NCBI GenBank assembly: GCA_003282445.1
Contig: QBZE01000002.1
Coordinates: forward strand, 72,752 to 132,172
DNA length: 59,421 nt
DNA from: OCS155 cluster bacterium AG-333-G23
GTDB lineage: Bacteria > Actinomycetota > Acidimicrobiia > Actinomarinales > Actinomarinaceae
Direction of reading: 5' to 3'
Part shown: positions 1 to 8,155 of the stretch, in pieces
Layout of the letters: each line of letters opens with the position of its first letter
Numbering within the stretch: the stretch's first letter is position 1
Position numbers and translations under genes: made by a program
Notes under the pieces: model-generated
What the model was told of the DNA's origin: nothing
What the model saw: only the letters and a program-made list of their open reading frames with translations
Database searches by the model: none

Positions 1-357
1 GATGTAATAGTTACAGACAATATGTTTGGAGATATTATTACTGATTTAGGAGCAATGATTCAGGGAGGAATGGGTATTGCTGCTGGTGGAAATATAAATC
101 CAGAAGGTGTCTCAATGTTTGAGCCTATTGGTGGATCTGCACCTAAATATACTGGAAAGAATATTATTAATCCTTTAGCTTCGATTGCTGCAGCTTCTAT
201 GATGCTTAAACAGCTTGGGGAAGAAAAATATGCTGATGATATTGAAAATGCAATAATCTCAACAGCTCAAAATTTGGACTCTCTTTCAGCTGGAAAAATG
301 GGAATGAGTACTTCTGAAGTTGGAGATAGAGTACTTAATTCAATATTAAATAACTGA
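1..357 (+). CDS. leuB: 3-isopropylmalate/isocitrate dehydrogenase family, C-terminal part (cut by window edge)
   Basis: The frame is open from base 1, so only the last 118 codons are present and the start lies outside the window. The visible part contains DNMFGDIITDLG, GNINPEG and FEPIGGSAPKYTG, which are the conserved C-terminal substrate, metal and NAD-binding elements of the beta-decarboxylating dehydrogenase family. LeuB oxidises and decarboxylates 3-isopropylmalate in leucine synthesis in the cytoplasm. The 'SMFEPIGGSAP' wording fits LeuB better than isocitrate or tartrate dehydrogenase, but the specificity region lies outside the window, so the exact substrate is inferred. The next gene starts 3 bases after the TGA stop, suggesting co-transcription. 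Confidence 0.8.
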   Translation, partial: DVIVTDNMFGDIITDLGAMIQGGMGIAAGGNINPEGVSMFEPIGGSAPKYTGKNIINPLASIAAASMMLKQLGEEKYADDIENAIISTAQNLDSLSAGKMGMSTSEVGDRVLNSILNN

Positions 358-359
358 CC

Positions 360-962
360 ATGGCTAATGAAGAAACTTATCTTCAAAATTTATTAGCTAA
401 TAGAAAGATAGTAAGAAACTATATTGAAACCAATAAAGAGTTTCCTGAACTAAAAAAAGTTATTGATTATGCAATAAAAATTCCTACTGCAGGGTTCTCA
501 AGAGGCATAGAGTTTCTTCATATATCAAAAAAAGAAAATATTAATAAACTAGCTAAATTAGCAAATGAAGAATCATATGTTCAGAAAGGTTTTAATAAAT
601 GGATTTCAAATTCTTTATCTATTTACTTGATTTTGATAAATGAAAAAGCATACCATGATCGATACTCTGAGAAGGATAAAAAAAATTCTACCCAATCATA
701 TGAATGGATTGTCCCCTATTGGTATGTAGATGCTGGAGCTGCAATGATGAATTGCATGTTGCTTATTGAAGAAATAGGTCTAAAAAGTGGTTTTTTAGGG
801 TCTCATAATATGAAAAGTACAGAAATAAAATCTTTAATGAAAATACCCGAGAGTTATCAATTATTAGGTTTTGTTACTGCAGGAATTGAAGGAAAAGCTA
901 GTAGCATAAAAAAGAATGTTCCCAAAAAAAAGATAACTCATTATGAATACTTCAACAAATAA
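360..962 (+). CDS. Nitroreductase-like flavoprotein
   Basis: This 200-residue protein has the size and layout of the FMN nitroreductase family. An N-terminal basic segment (RKIVRNYI, about residues 15-22) stands where the family has its FMN-phosphate-binding arginines. PTAGFSRGIEFLHI (about 42-55) matches the usual 'PSAGNxQPW' segment. A late stretch, SLMKIPESYQLLGFVTAGI, resembles the family's 'lgiPedy.vl.li.iG' signature. Such enzymes use NAD(P)H to reduce nitro, quinone or flavin-type substrates, and nothing here tells which. The ATG follows the leuB stop by two bases, and the end overlaps the downstream methyltransferase by 20 bases, so it sits in a dense co-directional run. Confidence 0.6.
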   Translation: MANEETYLQNLLANRKIVRNYIETNKEFPELKKVIDYAIKIPTAGFSRGIEFLHISKKENINKLAKLANEESYVQKGFNKWISNSLSIYLILINEKAYHDRYSEKDKKNSTQSYEWIVPYWYVDAGAAMMNCMLLIEEIGLKSGFLGSHNMKSTEIKSLMKIPESYQLLGFVTAGIEGKASSIKKNVPKKKITHYEYFNK

Positions 963-1743
963 ATCAATAACTTCCTTAAACAACCCTGAATTAAAATTTT
1001 TAATTTCGCTTAGAAAAAATAAAATAAGGAAAACAGAAAAAAAATCTTTAGCTGAAGGATTTAGAGAGAATAATTTACTAATTTCTTCAGATTATCAAAT
1101 AGATACTCTTTACATATGTGAAGAGCTTTTTGTAGGTGAAAATAACTATTCACTTATAGATTCTTTCAATAAAAAAAAGATAAGAATAGTGACTCTTTCA
1201 AAAAAAGCATTTGAAGTAATTTCATATAGAGACAAACCAGATGGATTAATATCTTTATTCCTTCAAAAAGATTTGTCAATTCAAGAAGATACTATAGAAG
1301 GACCGGTTCTTGTGGCGGACCAAATAGAAAAACCAGGAAATTTAGGAACTATGATAAGAACTGCTAAATCTTTAGGAATACAAAATATATTTTGTTCTGA
1401 TGAAATAACAGATTTTTATAATCCCAATGTAATTAGAGCATCTATAGGTCACTTATTTACAATAAATAAATATAGTGACACCAGTTCGAAAATCATTGCA
1501 CTCTTGTTAAAGAACAAATACCAGATAATATTATTAAAGCCTGATGCTAAAAAACTAATTAACAATTTTAAGCCAGAAAAGAATTTTGCTTTAATTATTG
1601 GATCTGAGCAATATGGAATTTCTGAGAATTGGAATGAATTAGATAGTGAGCACTTAAAAATAGAATCAAAAAATAGTGTTGACTCTATTAATGCATCTAG
1701 TGCAGGAGCTATAGCTATGTGGGAATTATGCAAAAATGAATAA
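943..1743 (+). CDS. SpoU/TrmH-family RNA 2'-O-ribose methyltransferase
   Basis: The 266-residue protein has the three SPOUT knot motifs: PGNLGTMIRTA (about 131-141, catalytic Arg at 139), IIGSEQYGIS (about 218-227) and SINASSAGAIAMWE near the C terminus. The N-terminal 100 residues, with an early NPELKFLISL segment, match the L30e-like substrate-binding domain of 23S rRNA methyltransferases of the RlmB/TsnR group. It would transfer a methyl group from SAM to a ribose 2'-OH in rRNA or tRNA. The exact target nucleotide cannot be read from sequence. The gene overlaps its neighbours on both sides (20 bases upstream, 8 downstream). Confidence 0.85.
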   Translation: MNTSTNKSITSLNNPELKFLISLRKNKIRKTEKKSLAEGFRENNLLISSDYQIDTLYICEELFVGENNYSLIDSFNKKKIRIVTLSKKAFEVISYRDKPDGLISLFLQKDLSIQEDTIEGPVLVADQIEKPGNLGTMIRTAKSLGIQNIFCSDEITDFYNPNVIRASIGHLFTINKYSDTSSKIIALLLKNKYQIILLKPDAKKLINNFKPEKNFALIIGSEQYGISENWNELDSEHLKIESKNSVDSINASSAGAIAMWELCKNE

Positions 1744-2233
1744 AAATAAAACTCTTTGCGTTCTAGATATAGAAACTACCGGGTTTGAACCTGAGGAATC
1801 AGAAATAGTTGAGATATATATTTTAAAAGTTCAGAACAATAAAGTAATTGACGAATTCTATTCATTATTTAAACCAGAAAAAAATATTAAGAATTCAGAC
1901 ATACATGGCATTACTGATCATAAAGTAAGAAATGCTCCTCGAATAAAAGAAATGAGCGATGAGATTACAAATTTTTTGGCTGGATCAACATTGGTTGGTC
2001 ATAATTTGGATAATTTTGATCTAAAGTTTTTAAATTATCACTTAGATAAAGAATTACAAAATAATACATTGGATACGCTCACATTGAGTAGGTCAATCCT
2101 TAAAGATAAAGTTGAAAACCATAAACTTAATACGCTCGCTGAATATTTTGAAGTAACACCCCCAACACATAGTGCAAAAGACGATGTAATGACAACATTT
2201 GAGATTTATAAAAAACTATCTTCAATACAATAG
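1736..2233 (+). CDS. DnaQ-like DEDDh 3'-5' exonuclease
   Basis: This 165-residue protein is a single exonuclease domain. It shows Exo I DIETTG (Asp11, Glu13), the HGIT element typical of DNA polymerase III epsilon-type exonucleases, Exo II HNLDNFD (about 88-94) and Exo III HSAKDD (about 145-150, His plus final Asp), so all DEDDh residues are present. It could be a proofreading subunit or a stand-alone exonuclease. There is no polymerase, BRCT or UvrC-like domain attached. The ATG lies inside the end of the methyltransferase gene, implying translational coupling. Confidence 0.85.
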   Translation: MNKNKTLCVLDIETTGFEPEESEIVEIYILKVQNNKVIDEFYSLFKPEKNIKNSDIHGITDHKVRNAPRIKEMSDEITNFLAGSTLVGHNLDNFDLKFLNYHLDKELQNNTLDTLTLSRSILKDKVENHKLNTLAEYFEVTPPTHSAKDDVMTTFEIYKKLSSIQ

Positions 2234-2237
2234 TGAT

Positions 2238-2834
2238 GTGAAAAATATTTTTTTAAATTCGAATAATCTAACTATCGGTTATGGAAATGAAATAGTAATT
2301 AAAAATCTATCGCTTTCTCTTAGTAATGAAAAAAATTATGAAATTATTGGTAAAAATGGTTCAGGAAAAACAACCTTGTCGAATTTTATTTCCTATAACT
2401 TTGAAGGTAATTTATTTGATTCTGTAATAACAAGAGATAAATTAGATATTTCAGAAATATCACCTAAGCCTACTCTTTTAGAAAACTTGACGCTTGATGA
2501 AAATGTAGCTTACTTTACACATTATTTAAGTATCGATGAAGAAACAATTAATTCAAAATTAAATAAATTCAAACTTACAGATTACAGAAATGATTCGATT
2601 AAAAACTTTTCTAGCGGAATGATTAAAAGATCTGAATTAGCAATTTGTGATATCAAAAATCCAGATGTTTTATGTATCGATGAACCATTAAATTATTTAG
2701 ATAAAGAAGGAATTGAAATTTTAGAAGATTTATTAAATATAAGATCTTCAGATAATAGGTGTTCAATACTTTCATCACAAGAATCTTTAAATATTTTAAC
2801 GAATATGGAAACGGTTAATTTGAATGAAGTTTAA
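2238..2834 (+). CDS. ccmA: Cytochrome c maturation ABC ATPase CcmA
   Basis: The protein has Walker A GKNGSGKTT (about 38-46), an ABC signature in the form FSSGMIKRSELA and Walker B VLCIDEP with a following LD. The 198-residue length is that of CcmA, the ATPase that with CcmB drives release of holo-CcmE from CcmC. I start at GTG 2238, just after the TAG of the previous gene. An in-frame extension to 2199 would overlap that gene and adds residues that do not look like CcmA. The order ccmA-B-C-E-F-H on one strand supports the call more strongly than the ATPase sequence alone. Confidence 0.85.
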   Translation: MKNIFLNSNNLTIGYGNEIVIKNLSLSLSNEKNYEIIGKNGSGKTTLSNFISYNFEGNLFDSVITRDKLDISEISPKPTLLENLTLDENVAYFTHYLSIDEETINSKLNKFKLTDYRNDSIKNFSSGMIKRSELAICDIKNPDVLCIDEPLNYLDKEGIEILEDLLNIRSSDNRCSILSSQESLNILTNMETVNLNEV

Positions 2835-3465
2835 TAAATATTTAATCAAGAAAGAGCTATTTACTGAGTTTAGAAATAATTCTTCCCTTTATCTAATTAC
2901 CCCAACTATGACTGTCCTAATAATTGTTTTTCCTATCCTTGCCGAAAATAGGTTTGCCATAGATGAAGACTTATTCATTATTATTCAAATTCTATTTTTG
3001 ATACTTTTTTCTACATTATTTTCTATTAGGAATCCAATTGATAATCAAAAGCTATCAAGGGAATTAAATTTTGCAAGAATTACTAGATCTGAATACTTTA
3101 TAAATAAAATCACTTCAGAATTCTTTATCTATTTCCCACAAATTCTACTTTTTAGTGTTTTGTATTCAGCCTTTACAAATACATCAGTAAAGACAAGTGT
3201 CCTTTATTTTATTCTTACAATTATCTTTTTCTCAGTAAATACAGTTATGGTAAATATAATTTTTCAAATGTTTACTTCCTTTAATAACAAATTTGTTCAA
3301 TTTATTCTTATAGTTCCAATTTATATGGCGTTTTCATTTTTTATTGCTCCTATTTGGTTAGGAATAAATCAAGAACTAATTAATATTTACCTTATGCTCT
3401 ACTTAGGCATAACTATTTTAATATTTTCATTTACGAACATATATTTAGAAAGGAACGAAAAATGA
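2824..3465 (+). CDS. ccmB: Cytochrome c maturation membrane protein CcmB
   Basis: This 213-residue protein has about six hydrophobic segments and the N-terminal pattern of CcmB (a KEL..EFR.....Y element before the first membrane helix). CcmB is the permease partner of CcmA and forms the CcmABCD complex in the cytoplasmic membrane. The start overlaps the end of ccmA by 11 bases, and the stop shares ATGA with the ccmC start, which is typical of a coupled operon. Sequence motifs in CcmB are weak, so the identity rests largely on size, topology and position. Confidence 0.82.
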   Translation: MKFNKYLIKKELFTEFRNNSSLYLITPTMTVLIIVFPILAENRFAIDEDLFIIIQILFLILFSTLFSIRNPIDNQKLSRELNFARITRSEYFINKITSEFFIYFPQILLFSVLYSAFTNTSVKTSVLYFILTIIFFSVNTVMVNIIFQMFTSFNNKFVQFILIVPIYMAFSFFIAPIWLGINQELINIYLMLYLGITILIFSFTNIYLERNEK

Positions 3466-4130
3466 TGCTCTATGGACCTTTATTAGTGTGGATCGCTGTC
3501 TCTGTCTTTGGACCCTATGACGTAACACAAGGACAATATTCAAAGTTGCTTTATGTTCATGTACCAACTGTATGGATAGCTTATTTAGCATACACTCTTA
3601 CATTTATATATTCATTGTTGTATCTTTTCAAAAAAAATCCAAAATATGATTCTTTAGCGTTAGCAAATGCAAAATCTGGAGTTATTTTCACTGCCTCTAC
3701 TTTAATTGCAGGTTCTGTATGGGGAAAATTTACTTGGGGAACTTGGTGGGTATGGGGTGATGCAAGACTAAACCTTACAGCCATACTTCTTCTTGTTTAT
3801 CTTGGATATCTTGCATCTAGAAACTTTAATAATGATTTGGAAAGAACAGCTAAAAACTCTTCATTTATAGGAATATTTGGTGTAATTCAAATACCTATAC
3901 TCCACTTCAGTGTTATCTGGTGGAGATCTGTTCATCAACAAGCCTCAATATTAAGCCAAGAGACAGTAGCAAGTGGTGATGCACCTATGTCCTCAGATAT
4001 ACTAACAACATTGCTAATAAGCGTTCTGCTAGTCACTTTAGTCCATGTATTTTTAACTAAAAGATTTAGGATTAACGCAGACAAAACATGGGAAGATTAT
4101 CTAAATCCAAAAACAAGGGCTAAAATTTAA
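3462..4130 (+). CDS. ccmC: Heme handling protein CcmC
   Basis: The 222-residue protein has six predicted membrane segments and the WWD-type heme-binding motif at about 92-102, WGTWWVWGDARL. Two conserved external histidines flank it, His33 in YVHVPTVW and His158 in WWRSVHQ. CcmC loads heme onto CcmE at the outer face of the membrane. The motif has one extra Gly between the last Trp and the Asp compared with the usual WGTWWVWDARL. The start is the ATG of an ATGA overlap with ccmB, preceded by AAGGA at good spacing. No ccmD-like small gene lies in the 6 bases before ccmE. Confidence 0.9.
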   Translation: MMLYGPLLVWIAVSVFGPYDVTQGQYSKLLYVHVPTVWIAYLAYTLTFIYSLLYLFKKNPKYDSLALANAKSGVIFTASTLIAGSVWGKFTWGTWWVWGDARLNLTAILLLVYLGYLASRNFNNDLERTAKNSSFIGIFGVIQIPILHFSVIWWRSVHQQASILSQETVASGDAPMSSDILTTLLISVLLVTLVHVFLTKRFRINADKTWEDYLNPKTRAKI

Positions 4131-4136
4131 CAATAA

Positions 4137-4544
4137 GTGAAAAAAAATTTATTGTTAGTTCTTTTTGGAATAAGCTTAATTGTATTTGCAAGCATTAGAA
4201 TTGCATCCAGCAATACAATTTACTATTACACAACAACTGAAGCAATTGATAATATAACAGAGATCTCATCCGAAAGAATAAAACTAGGAGGATTCGTTGT
4301 CTCAGAGTCGGTTTCAAAAAGTTCTATTGATGAAACTAATTTTGAAATTACAGACGGTAACAAAACAATAAAAATTGTATTTGACGGTTTCATACCAGAA
4401 TTATTTCAAGATGAAATGGGAGTGATTTTAGATGGATATTTTGAAAATAATATTTTTTACTCTGATGATATGCTTGTGAAACATGATAATGAATATATTT
4501 CAGAAGATGGTGAAACTTATGACGTTGAAAATTATTCAAAATGA
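4137..4544 (+). CDS. ccmE: Heme chaperone CcmE
   Basis: The 135-residue protein has one N-terminal membrane anchor (about 4-22) and an OB-fold-sized outer domain. The decisive motif is KHDNEY at about 115-120: His116 is the expected covalent heme-binding residue and Tyr120 the axial ligand, matching the classical HxxxY of CcmE rather than the cysteine variant. It carries heme from CcmC to CcmF/H. The start is GTG at 4137, six bases after ccmC. The acidic C-terminal tail after the heme site is also typical of the family. Confidence 0.92.
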   Translation: MKKNLLLVLFGISLIVFASIRIASSNTIYYYTTTEAIDNITEISSERIKLGGFVVSESVSKSSIDETNFEITDGNKTIKIVFDGFIPELFQDEMGVILDGYFENNIFYSDDMLVKHDNEYISEDGETYDVENYSK

Positions 4545-6424
4545 TTTCATCCGTTGGTATTTTAATTACATGGCTAGCATTTCTAAACCTTTTAGTAATT
4601 TTATTAATAAATAAAAAAGATCTTTATCAATTATTAGTAAGAATTAATTTATTCTTGCATTTTTTATTATTTTGCATATTAGAAATTGCTCTATTTCTCG
4701 ATGACTTTTCTTTAAATTATATTGCAAATTATTCTGCATCTTCTACCCCACCGCTGTACAAGTTTGCATCTTTATGGGGATCTCTAGATGGTTCAATTTT
4801 ACTTTGGAATTTAGTATTAAGTTTTTATTTTTATCTATATATAAAAATTTATAAAAAAAATAATGAACTTTACGATATCAAAATTTTTTCTTTAATAATT
4901 ATTTTCTTCAATGGTTTTACAATTTTTAGTTCATCACCTTTTGCAGGGTGTATTCAGTTGGCTTCTGTAGGCTGTGCTGATTTTACTTTATTGCCCTTTC
5001 AAAATTTAGTTGAATCTTTATCTGGAAGAGGCCCAAACCCATTGCTCCAAAATCATCCATTAATGGCAATTCATCCACCAATGTTGTATATAGGTTATGT
5101 TGGATTAGTTTTGCCATTTGTTATAGCAACTAGTGAGTTAATTAATAAAAATAAGAATGAAGAATGGATAAAAATAGCAGAAAAATCTACTTACATGCCT
5201 TGGGTATTTTTAACAGCAGGAATATCATTAGGAGCTGCTTGGTCATATGAAGTTTTAGGTTGGGGTGGTTATTGGGCCTGGGATCCAGTTGAAAATGTAT
5301 CATTTATTCCATGGCTGCTTGCTACGGCATTTTTACATTCAGCTAAAACACAGATTAAAGAGTTTACTCTTTTAAATTGGAATTATGCTTTATCATGCTT
5401 AATGTTCTTATCAGTTATTTTTGGAACATTTATAACAAGATCAGGTGTTCTTATATCAGTACATGCTTTCTCAAATGGAAATATTGGTACTTATTTAATA
5501 ATAGGATTAACTTTTTTCACATTACTATTTTTAATAATTGGAATTAAAAATATTGAATACTTTCAATCATCATCAAAAGTAACAAACTTTTTCGGTAGAA
5601 CAGGATTCTTCGTAGCTAATAATTTACTACTAGCTGGTTCAGCCATTGTTGTTTTTATTGGAACAATTTATCCTCTTTTTTATGAAACAATCTATTCAAA
5701 ACAAATAACAATTGGAAGATCTTTTTATGACATATTGGTTGGACCAATACTTCTTTTATTAATTTATCTTATGATATTTTCTACAAAGATTACTAAGAAT
5801 AATCTAAAAATTACTTCTTGGCTAGAAGAAAATTATTTTGAAATTAATTTATCAATAATATTATCTATAATATTTACTTTCTTTTTCAGGTCTTCATTTA
5901 AATTCGCTATAACCGTGCTTGGGTCAATATTATTAGTTGTCATAATTGGAAAGAATATTTTAAATAAAGCTAAGAAAACAAAACTTCAAGGATCATATTG
6001 GACTGGTCAGATTGCTCATCTAGGAATAGGAATATTTGCAATAGGATTAATTATGAATGTATCGCAAAGCTACAGCAGCGAACTTATAATTTCATCTGGA
6101 GATACAATTCAGTTTGGAAATCAAGAATTTAATATATTGAATCCTAATGAAGTACAAAAAAATGAAAAAAATGTAATAAATCTTCCGATTCAAAAAAATA
6201 ACACCACTAAAAATGCATCACTTAATATATTTAAAAATTCAACACAACAAGCAATAAGCTCCCCCGCTGTATTTAGAAATGTAGAAAGTGATACCTATAT
6301 AACTATCAAAGTTATTGATGATAATAATTTCAAATTAATTTTTAGAAAAAATTATGGGATATTCATTATTTGGTTAGGTTTAGCAATTAGTTCTTTATCA
6401 TTTATAAGCAGGTTGAAAAGATGA
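4541..6424 (+). CDS. ccmF: Cytochrome c heme lyase subunit CcmF
   Basis: This 627-residue protein has many membrane segments and the CcmF WWD signature WGGYWAWDPVENVSF (about 241-255), preceded by GRGPNPLLQ and MAIHPPMLYIGYVG (His178), with another conserved His in TAFLHS (about 266). CcmF ligates heme to CXXCH apocytochromes together with CcmH. Compared with the usual NPF...DLNPLLQ region there is an insertion at about 135-165 that contains two cysteines (137 and 145). The gene shares ATGA overlaps with ccmE and ccmH, so it is translationally coupled in the operon. Confidence 0.95.
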   Translation: MISSVGILITWLAFLNLLVILLINKKDLYQLLVRINLFLHFLLFCILEIALFLDDFSLNYIANYSASSTPPLYKFASLWGSLDGSILLWNLVLSFYFYLYIKIYKKNNELYDIKIFSLIIIFFNGFTIFSSSPFAGCIQLASVGCADFTLLPFQNLVESLSGRGPNPLLQNHPLMAIHPPMLYIGYVGLVLPFVIATSELINKNKNEEWIKIAEKSTYMPWVFLTAGISLGAAWSYEVLGWGGYWAWDPVENVSFIPWLLATAFLHSAKTQIKEFTLLNWNYALSCLMFLSVIFGTFITRSGVLISVHAFSNGNIGTYLIIGLTFFTLLFLIIGIKNIEYFQSSSKVTNFFGRTGFFVANNLLLAGSAIVVFIGTIYPLFYETIYSKQITIGRSFYDILVGPILLLLIYLMIFSTKITKNNLKITSWLEENYFEINLSIILSIIFTFFFRSSFKFAITVLGSILLVVIIGKNILNKAKKTKLQGSYWTGQIAHLGIGIFAIGLIMNVSQSYSSELIISSGDTIQFGNQEFNILNPNEVQKNEKNVINLPIQKNNTTKNASLNIFKNSTQQAISSPAVFRNVESDTYITIKVIDDNNFKLIFRKNYGIFIIWLGLAISSLSFISRLKR

Positions 6425-6774
6425 AAAAATTAGTTCCTCTTATTTTATTATCAATACTTATTATTACTTCTATATTTTTCTTTGAAGATACAGATTCAAG
6501 ATATGAAAAATTAAGCAAAAGTATTTTATGCCCAGTCTGTCAAGGTGAGACTCTTTTTGACTCTCCATCTGAATACGCAGACGATATGCGAATTGTTTTA
6601 AGGGAACAAATTGATAATGGTTTAAGTGACAAACAAATAATGGATTATTGGTCATCTAGATTTGGAGACCGTATAAATACAAATCCTCAAAATGAGAATC
6701 TGATACTTATAATTTTTCCATTATTTTTAGGTTTTATATTCTTTATATTATTTTATAGAAAGATTAAAGAATGA
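6421..6774 (+). CDS. ccmH: Apocytochrome thiol reductase CcmH
   Basis: The 117-residue protein has an N-terminal membrane segment, the CPVCQG motif at about 37-42 (Cys37 and Cys40 in the family's LRCxxCQ signature), a three-helix domain, and a C-terminal membrane helix followed by a basic tail. It corresponds to the short CcmH/CcmL form that reduces the apocytochrome CXXCH disulfide. The TPR part found fused in some bacteria is encoded separately by the next gene, with which it shares an ATGA junction. Confidence 0.92.
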   Translation: MKKLVPLILLSILIITSIFFFEDTDSRYEKLSKSILCPVCQGETLFDSPSEYADDMRIVLREQIDNGLSDKQIMDYWSSRFGDRINTNPQNENLILIIFPLFLGFIFFILFYRKIKE

Positions 6775-7301
6775 ATAAATGGCTCCTTTCTATGATATTG
6801 TTTTTATCTTTTACTTTCGTATTATTTATCAATCTTCAAAACAACTCAGAAGTTGGTAATCAATTTAGTACTAATTTAGAAGATGTAACAAATGAAGAGA
6901 TGGAAGCTGTAATACTTGAAAACCCTAATATTTTTCCCATGAGAGTTGCTTTAGGAAATAGATATTTTGATGAGCTAGATTATTCAAATGCACTACCCCA
7001 TTACATGTATGTAGCAGAAAACAGTGACGAGAATGAAATAAAAAGTTTCGCTTTAGCTCAAATAGCTTGGATGGTTTTTGAGTCTGGAAACACTGAAGTT
7101 GCAACAAATTATTTAAATGAATCATTAAATATCAATAATAATTCATTGATTGCTAAATCATACTTAGGAATTATATACCTTCAAGATGCATCAACAAAAA
7201 ACGAGGGGCTTGAGTTATTAGAAAATATATTATCTTCAAATAAACTAAGCAAAGAAGATAGGGAGCTTATTGAAAGGTTGCTTCTAAGATATGAAAATTA
7301 A
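6771..7301 (+). CDS. Membrane-anchored TPR protein, probable CcmI-like apocytochrome chaperone
   Basis: This 176-residue protein has an N-terminal membrane anchor (about 3-22) and then helical repeats. VALGNRYFDELDYSNALPHYMYVAE and the following units have the alternating small/aromatic pattern of tetratricopeptide repeats (about three). Its place between ccmH and ccmG matches CcmI/CycH or the C-terminal half of long CcmH, which bind the C terminus of apocytochromes and deliver it to the heme lyase. The protein is short for CcmI, and the call depends on context. Confidence 0.7.
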   Translation: MNKWLLSMILFLSFTFVLFINLQNNSEVGNQFSTNLEDVTNEEMEAVILENPNIFPMRVALGNRYFDELDYSNALPHYMYVAENSDENEIKSFALAQIAWMVFESGNTEVATNYLNESLNINNNSLIAKSYLGIIYLQDASTKNEGLELLENILSSNKLSKEDRELIERLLLRYEN

Positions 7302-7767
7302 ATTCTTATCAATTTCTTTATTATTTTTTACAGCATGTAATTTAACTGCTTCAAATGAAACTGAACAATATATAAAAGTTAACACTTCAACTTTGTACTC
7401 TTTGGAAGAAAATAAAAACATAGATTTAGATGAAAAATTTTTAATAATAAATTATTGGGCTTCATGGTGCTTGGAGTGCATTGAAGAACATGAGTTATTA
7501 CTTTCTTTAGCAGAATTAGAAAAGTTTAATGATTCTGTTGTAATGGTTAGTTTTCAGGATAATGCTAATAATTCAATAGAATTTTTAAATAACTACGGTT
7601 ATGGAAATGTTATTTATGCTGTTGATAATAATAGTAAATTGGCAATCGATTCAGGTGTATTTGGTGTTCCAGAAACTCATCTAGTTAAAGATGGGATCAT
7701 TATAAAAAAATTTATAGGACCTCTAAATTTAGTAAACATTGAAGAAATTATAAATAATTTTCCATAA
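7291..7767 (+). CDS. ccmG: Lipoprotein thioredoxin-like CcmG/DsbE
   Basis: The 158-residue protein has a lipoprotein signal peptide with lipobox FTAC (Cys16), then a thioredoxin fold. Its active site is WASWCLEC (Cys60, Cys63), and the cis-proline loop GVPETHLV is diagnostic of CcmG/ResA proteins, which pass electrons to CcmH and the apocytochrome. The active-site pair LE is unusual, since most relatives have xP. The start overlaps the TPR gene by 11 bases, and this is the last gene of the ccm operon. Confidence 0.88.
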   Translation: MKIKFLSISLLFFTACNLTASNETEQYIKVNTSTLYSLEENKNIDLDEKFLIINYWASWCLECIEEHELLLSLAELEKFNDSVVMVSFQDNANNSIEFLNNYGYGNVIYAVDNNSKLAIDSGVFGVPETHLVKDGIIIKKFIGPLNLVNIEEIINNFP

Positions 7768-7780
7768 CATTAAAAAATCA

Positions 7781-7786
7781 TACTAT
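7781..7786 (+). promoter_or_regulatory. Candidate -10 element of rnpB
   Basis: TACTAT lies 8 bases before the inferred 5' end of RNase P RNA, the spacing expected for a sigma-70-type -10 box. No good -35 is visible: the matching position falls in the last codons of ccmG and reads TTTTCC. rnpB could also be read through from the ccm operon. Confidence 0.4.
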
Positions 7787-7794
7787 TGTTACCT

Positions 7795-8125
7795 TGTGAG
7801 ACGGATAATCGCGATTTTATCGAGGAAAGTCCGGACTCCGTAGAGTAGAGAGCTGGGTAACTCCCAGGCAAGAAATTGACGGAAAGTGCAACAGAAAACA
7901 AACCGCTTATTTATATAAGTAAGGATGAAAAGGTGGTGTAAGAGACCACCAGTAATTTAAGTAATTAAATTAGCTTGTAAACCCCTCTCGGAGCAATACC
8001 AAGAAGCAATTAGCTTGCTCGGCTAAATATTGCGGGTAGGTAGCTAGATATATTTGGTAACAAATATACAAGATGGATGATTATCTTACACAGTGTGTAA
8101 ACAGAATCCGGCTTATAGTCTCATA
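7795..8125 (+). ncRNA. rnpB: RNase P RNA
   Basis: The universal core is directly visible. CGAGGAAAGTCCGGACTCC (from 7821) is the 5' P4 strand, followed by the ACAGAAA core block near 7892 and GATGAAAAGGTG near 7924. Then come ACCCCTCTCGGAGCAATACC near 7981 and the closing AGAATCCGGCTTATAG near 8103. The ends pair as P1 (TGAGAC at 7797-7802 with GTCTCA at 8118-8123). It is the catalytic RNA that cleaves tRNA 5' leaders. The layout looks like type A. The exact ends are set by P1 and may be off by a few bases. Confidence 0.97.
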
Positions 8126-8132
8126 AAAACTT

Positions 8133-8155
8133 GGGTGCCTCTTTATGAGGCACCC
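8133..8155 (+). terminator. Stem-loop after rnpB, possible terminator
   Basis: A perfect 9-bp stem, GGGTGCCTC with GAGGCACCC, encloses the 5-base loop TTTAT. It starts 10 bases after the P1 end of rnpB. No T-run follows directly, so it may act as a factor-assisted terminator or a 3' stability element. It is the only strong intergenic hairpin I noticed in the window. Confidence 0.6.

Noticed and set aside
2199-2237. Upstream extension of ccmA starting inside the exonuclease gene
   Set aside because: The 13 extra residues overlap the exonuclease end and do not resemble CcmA; GTG 2238 directly after the stop is more natural.
4131-4136. A ccmD gene between ccmC and ccmE
   Set aside because: The gap is only 6 bases, and no small membrane ORF is present in or around the junction on the plus strand.
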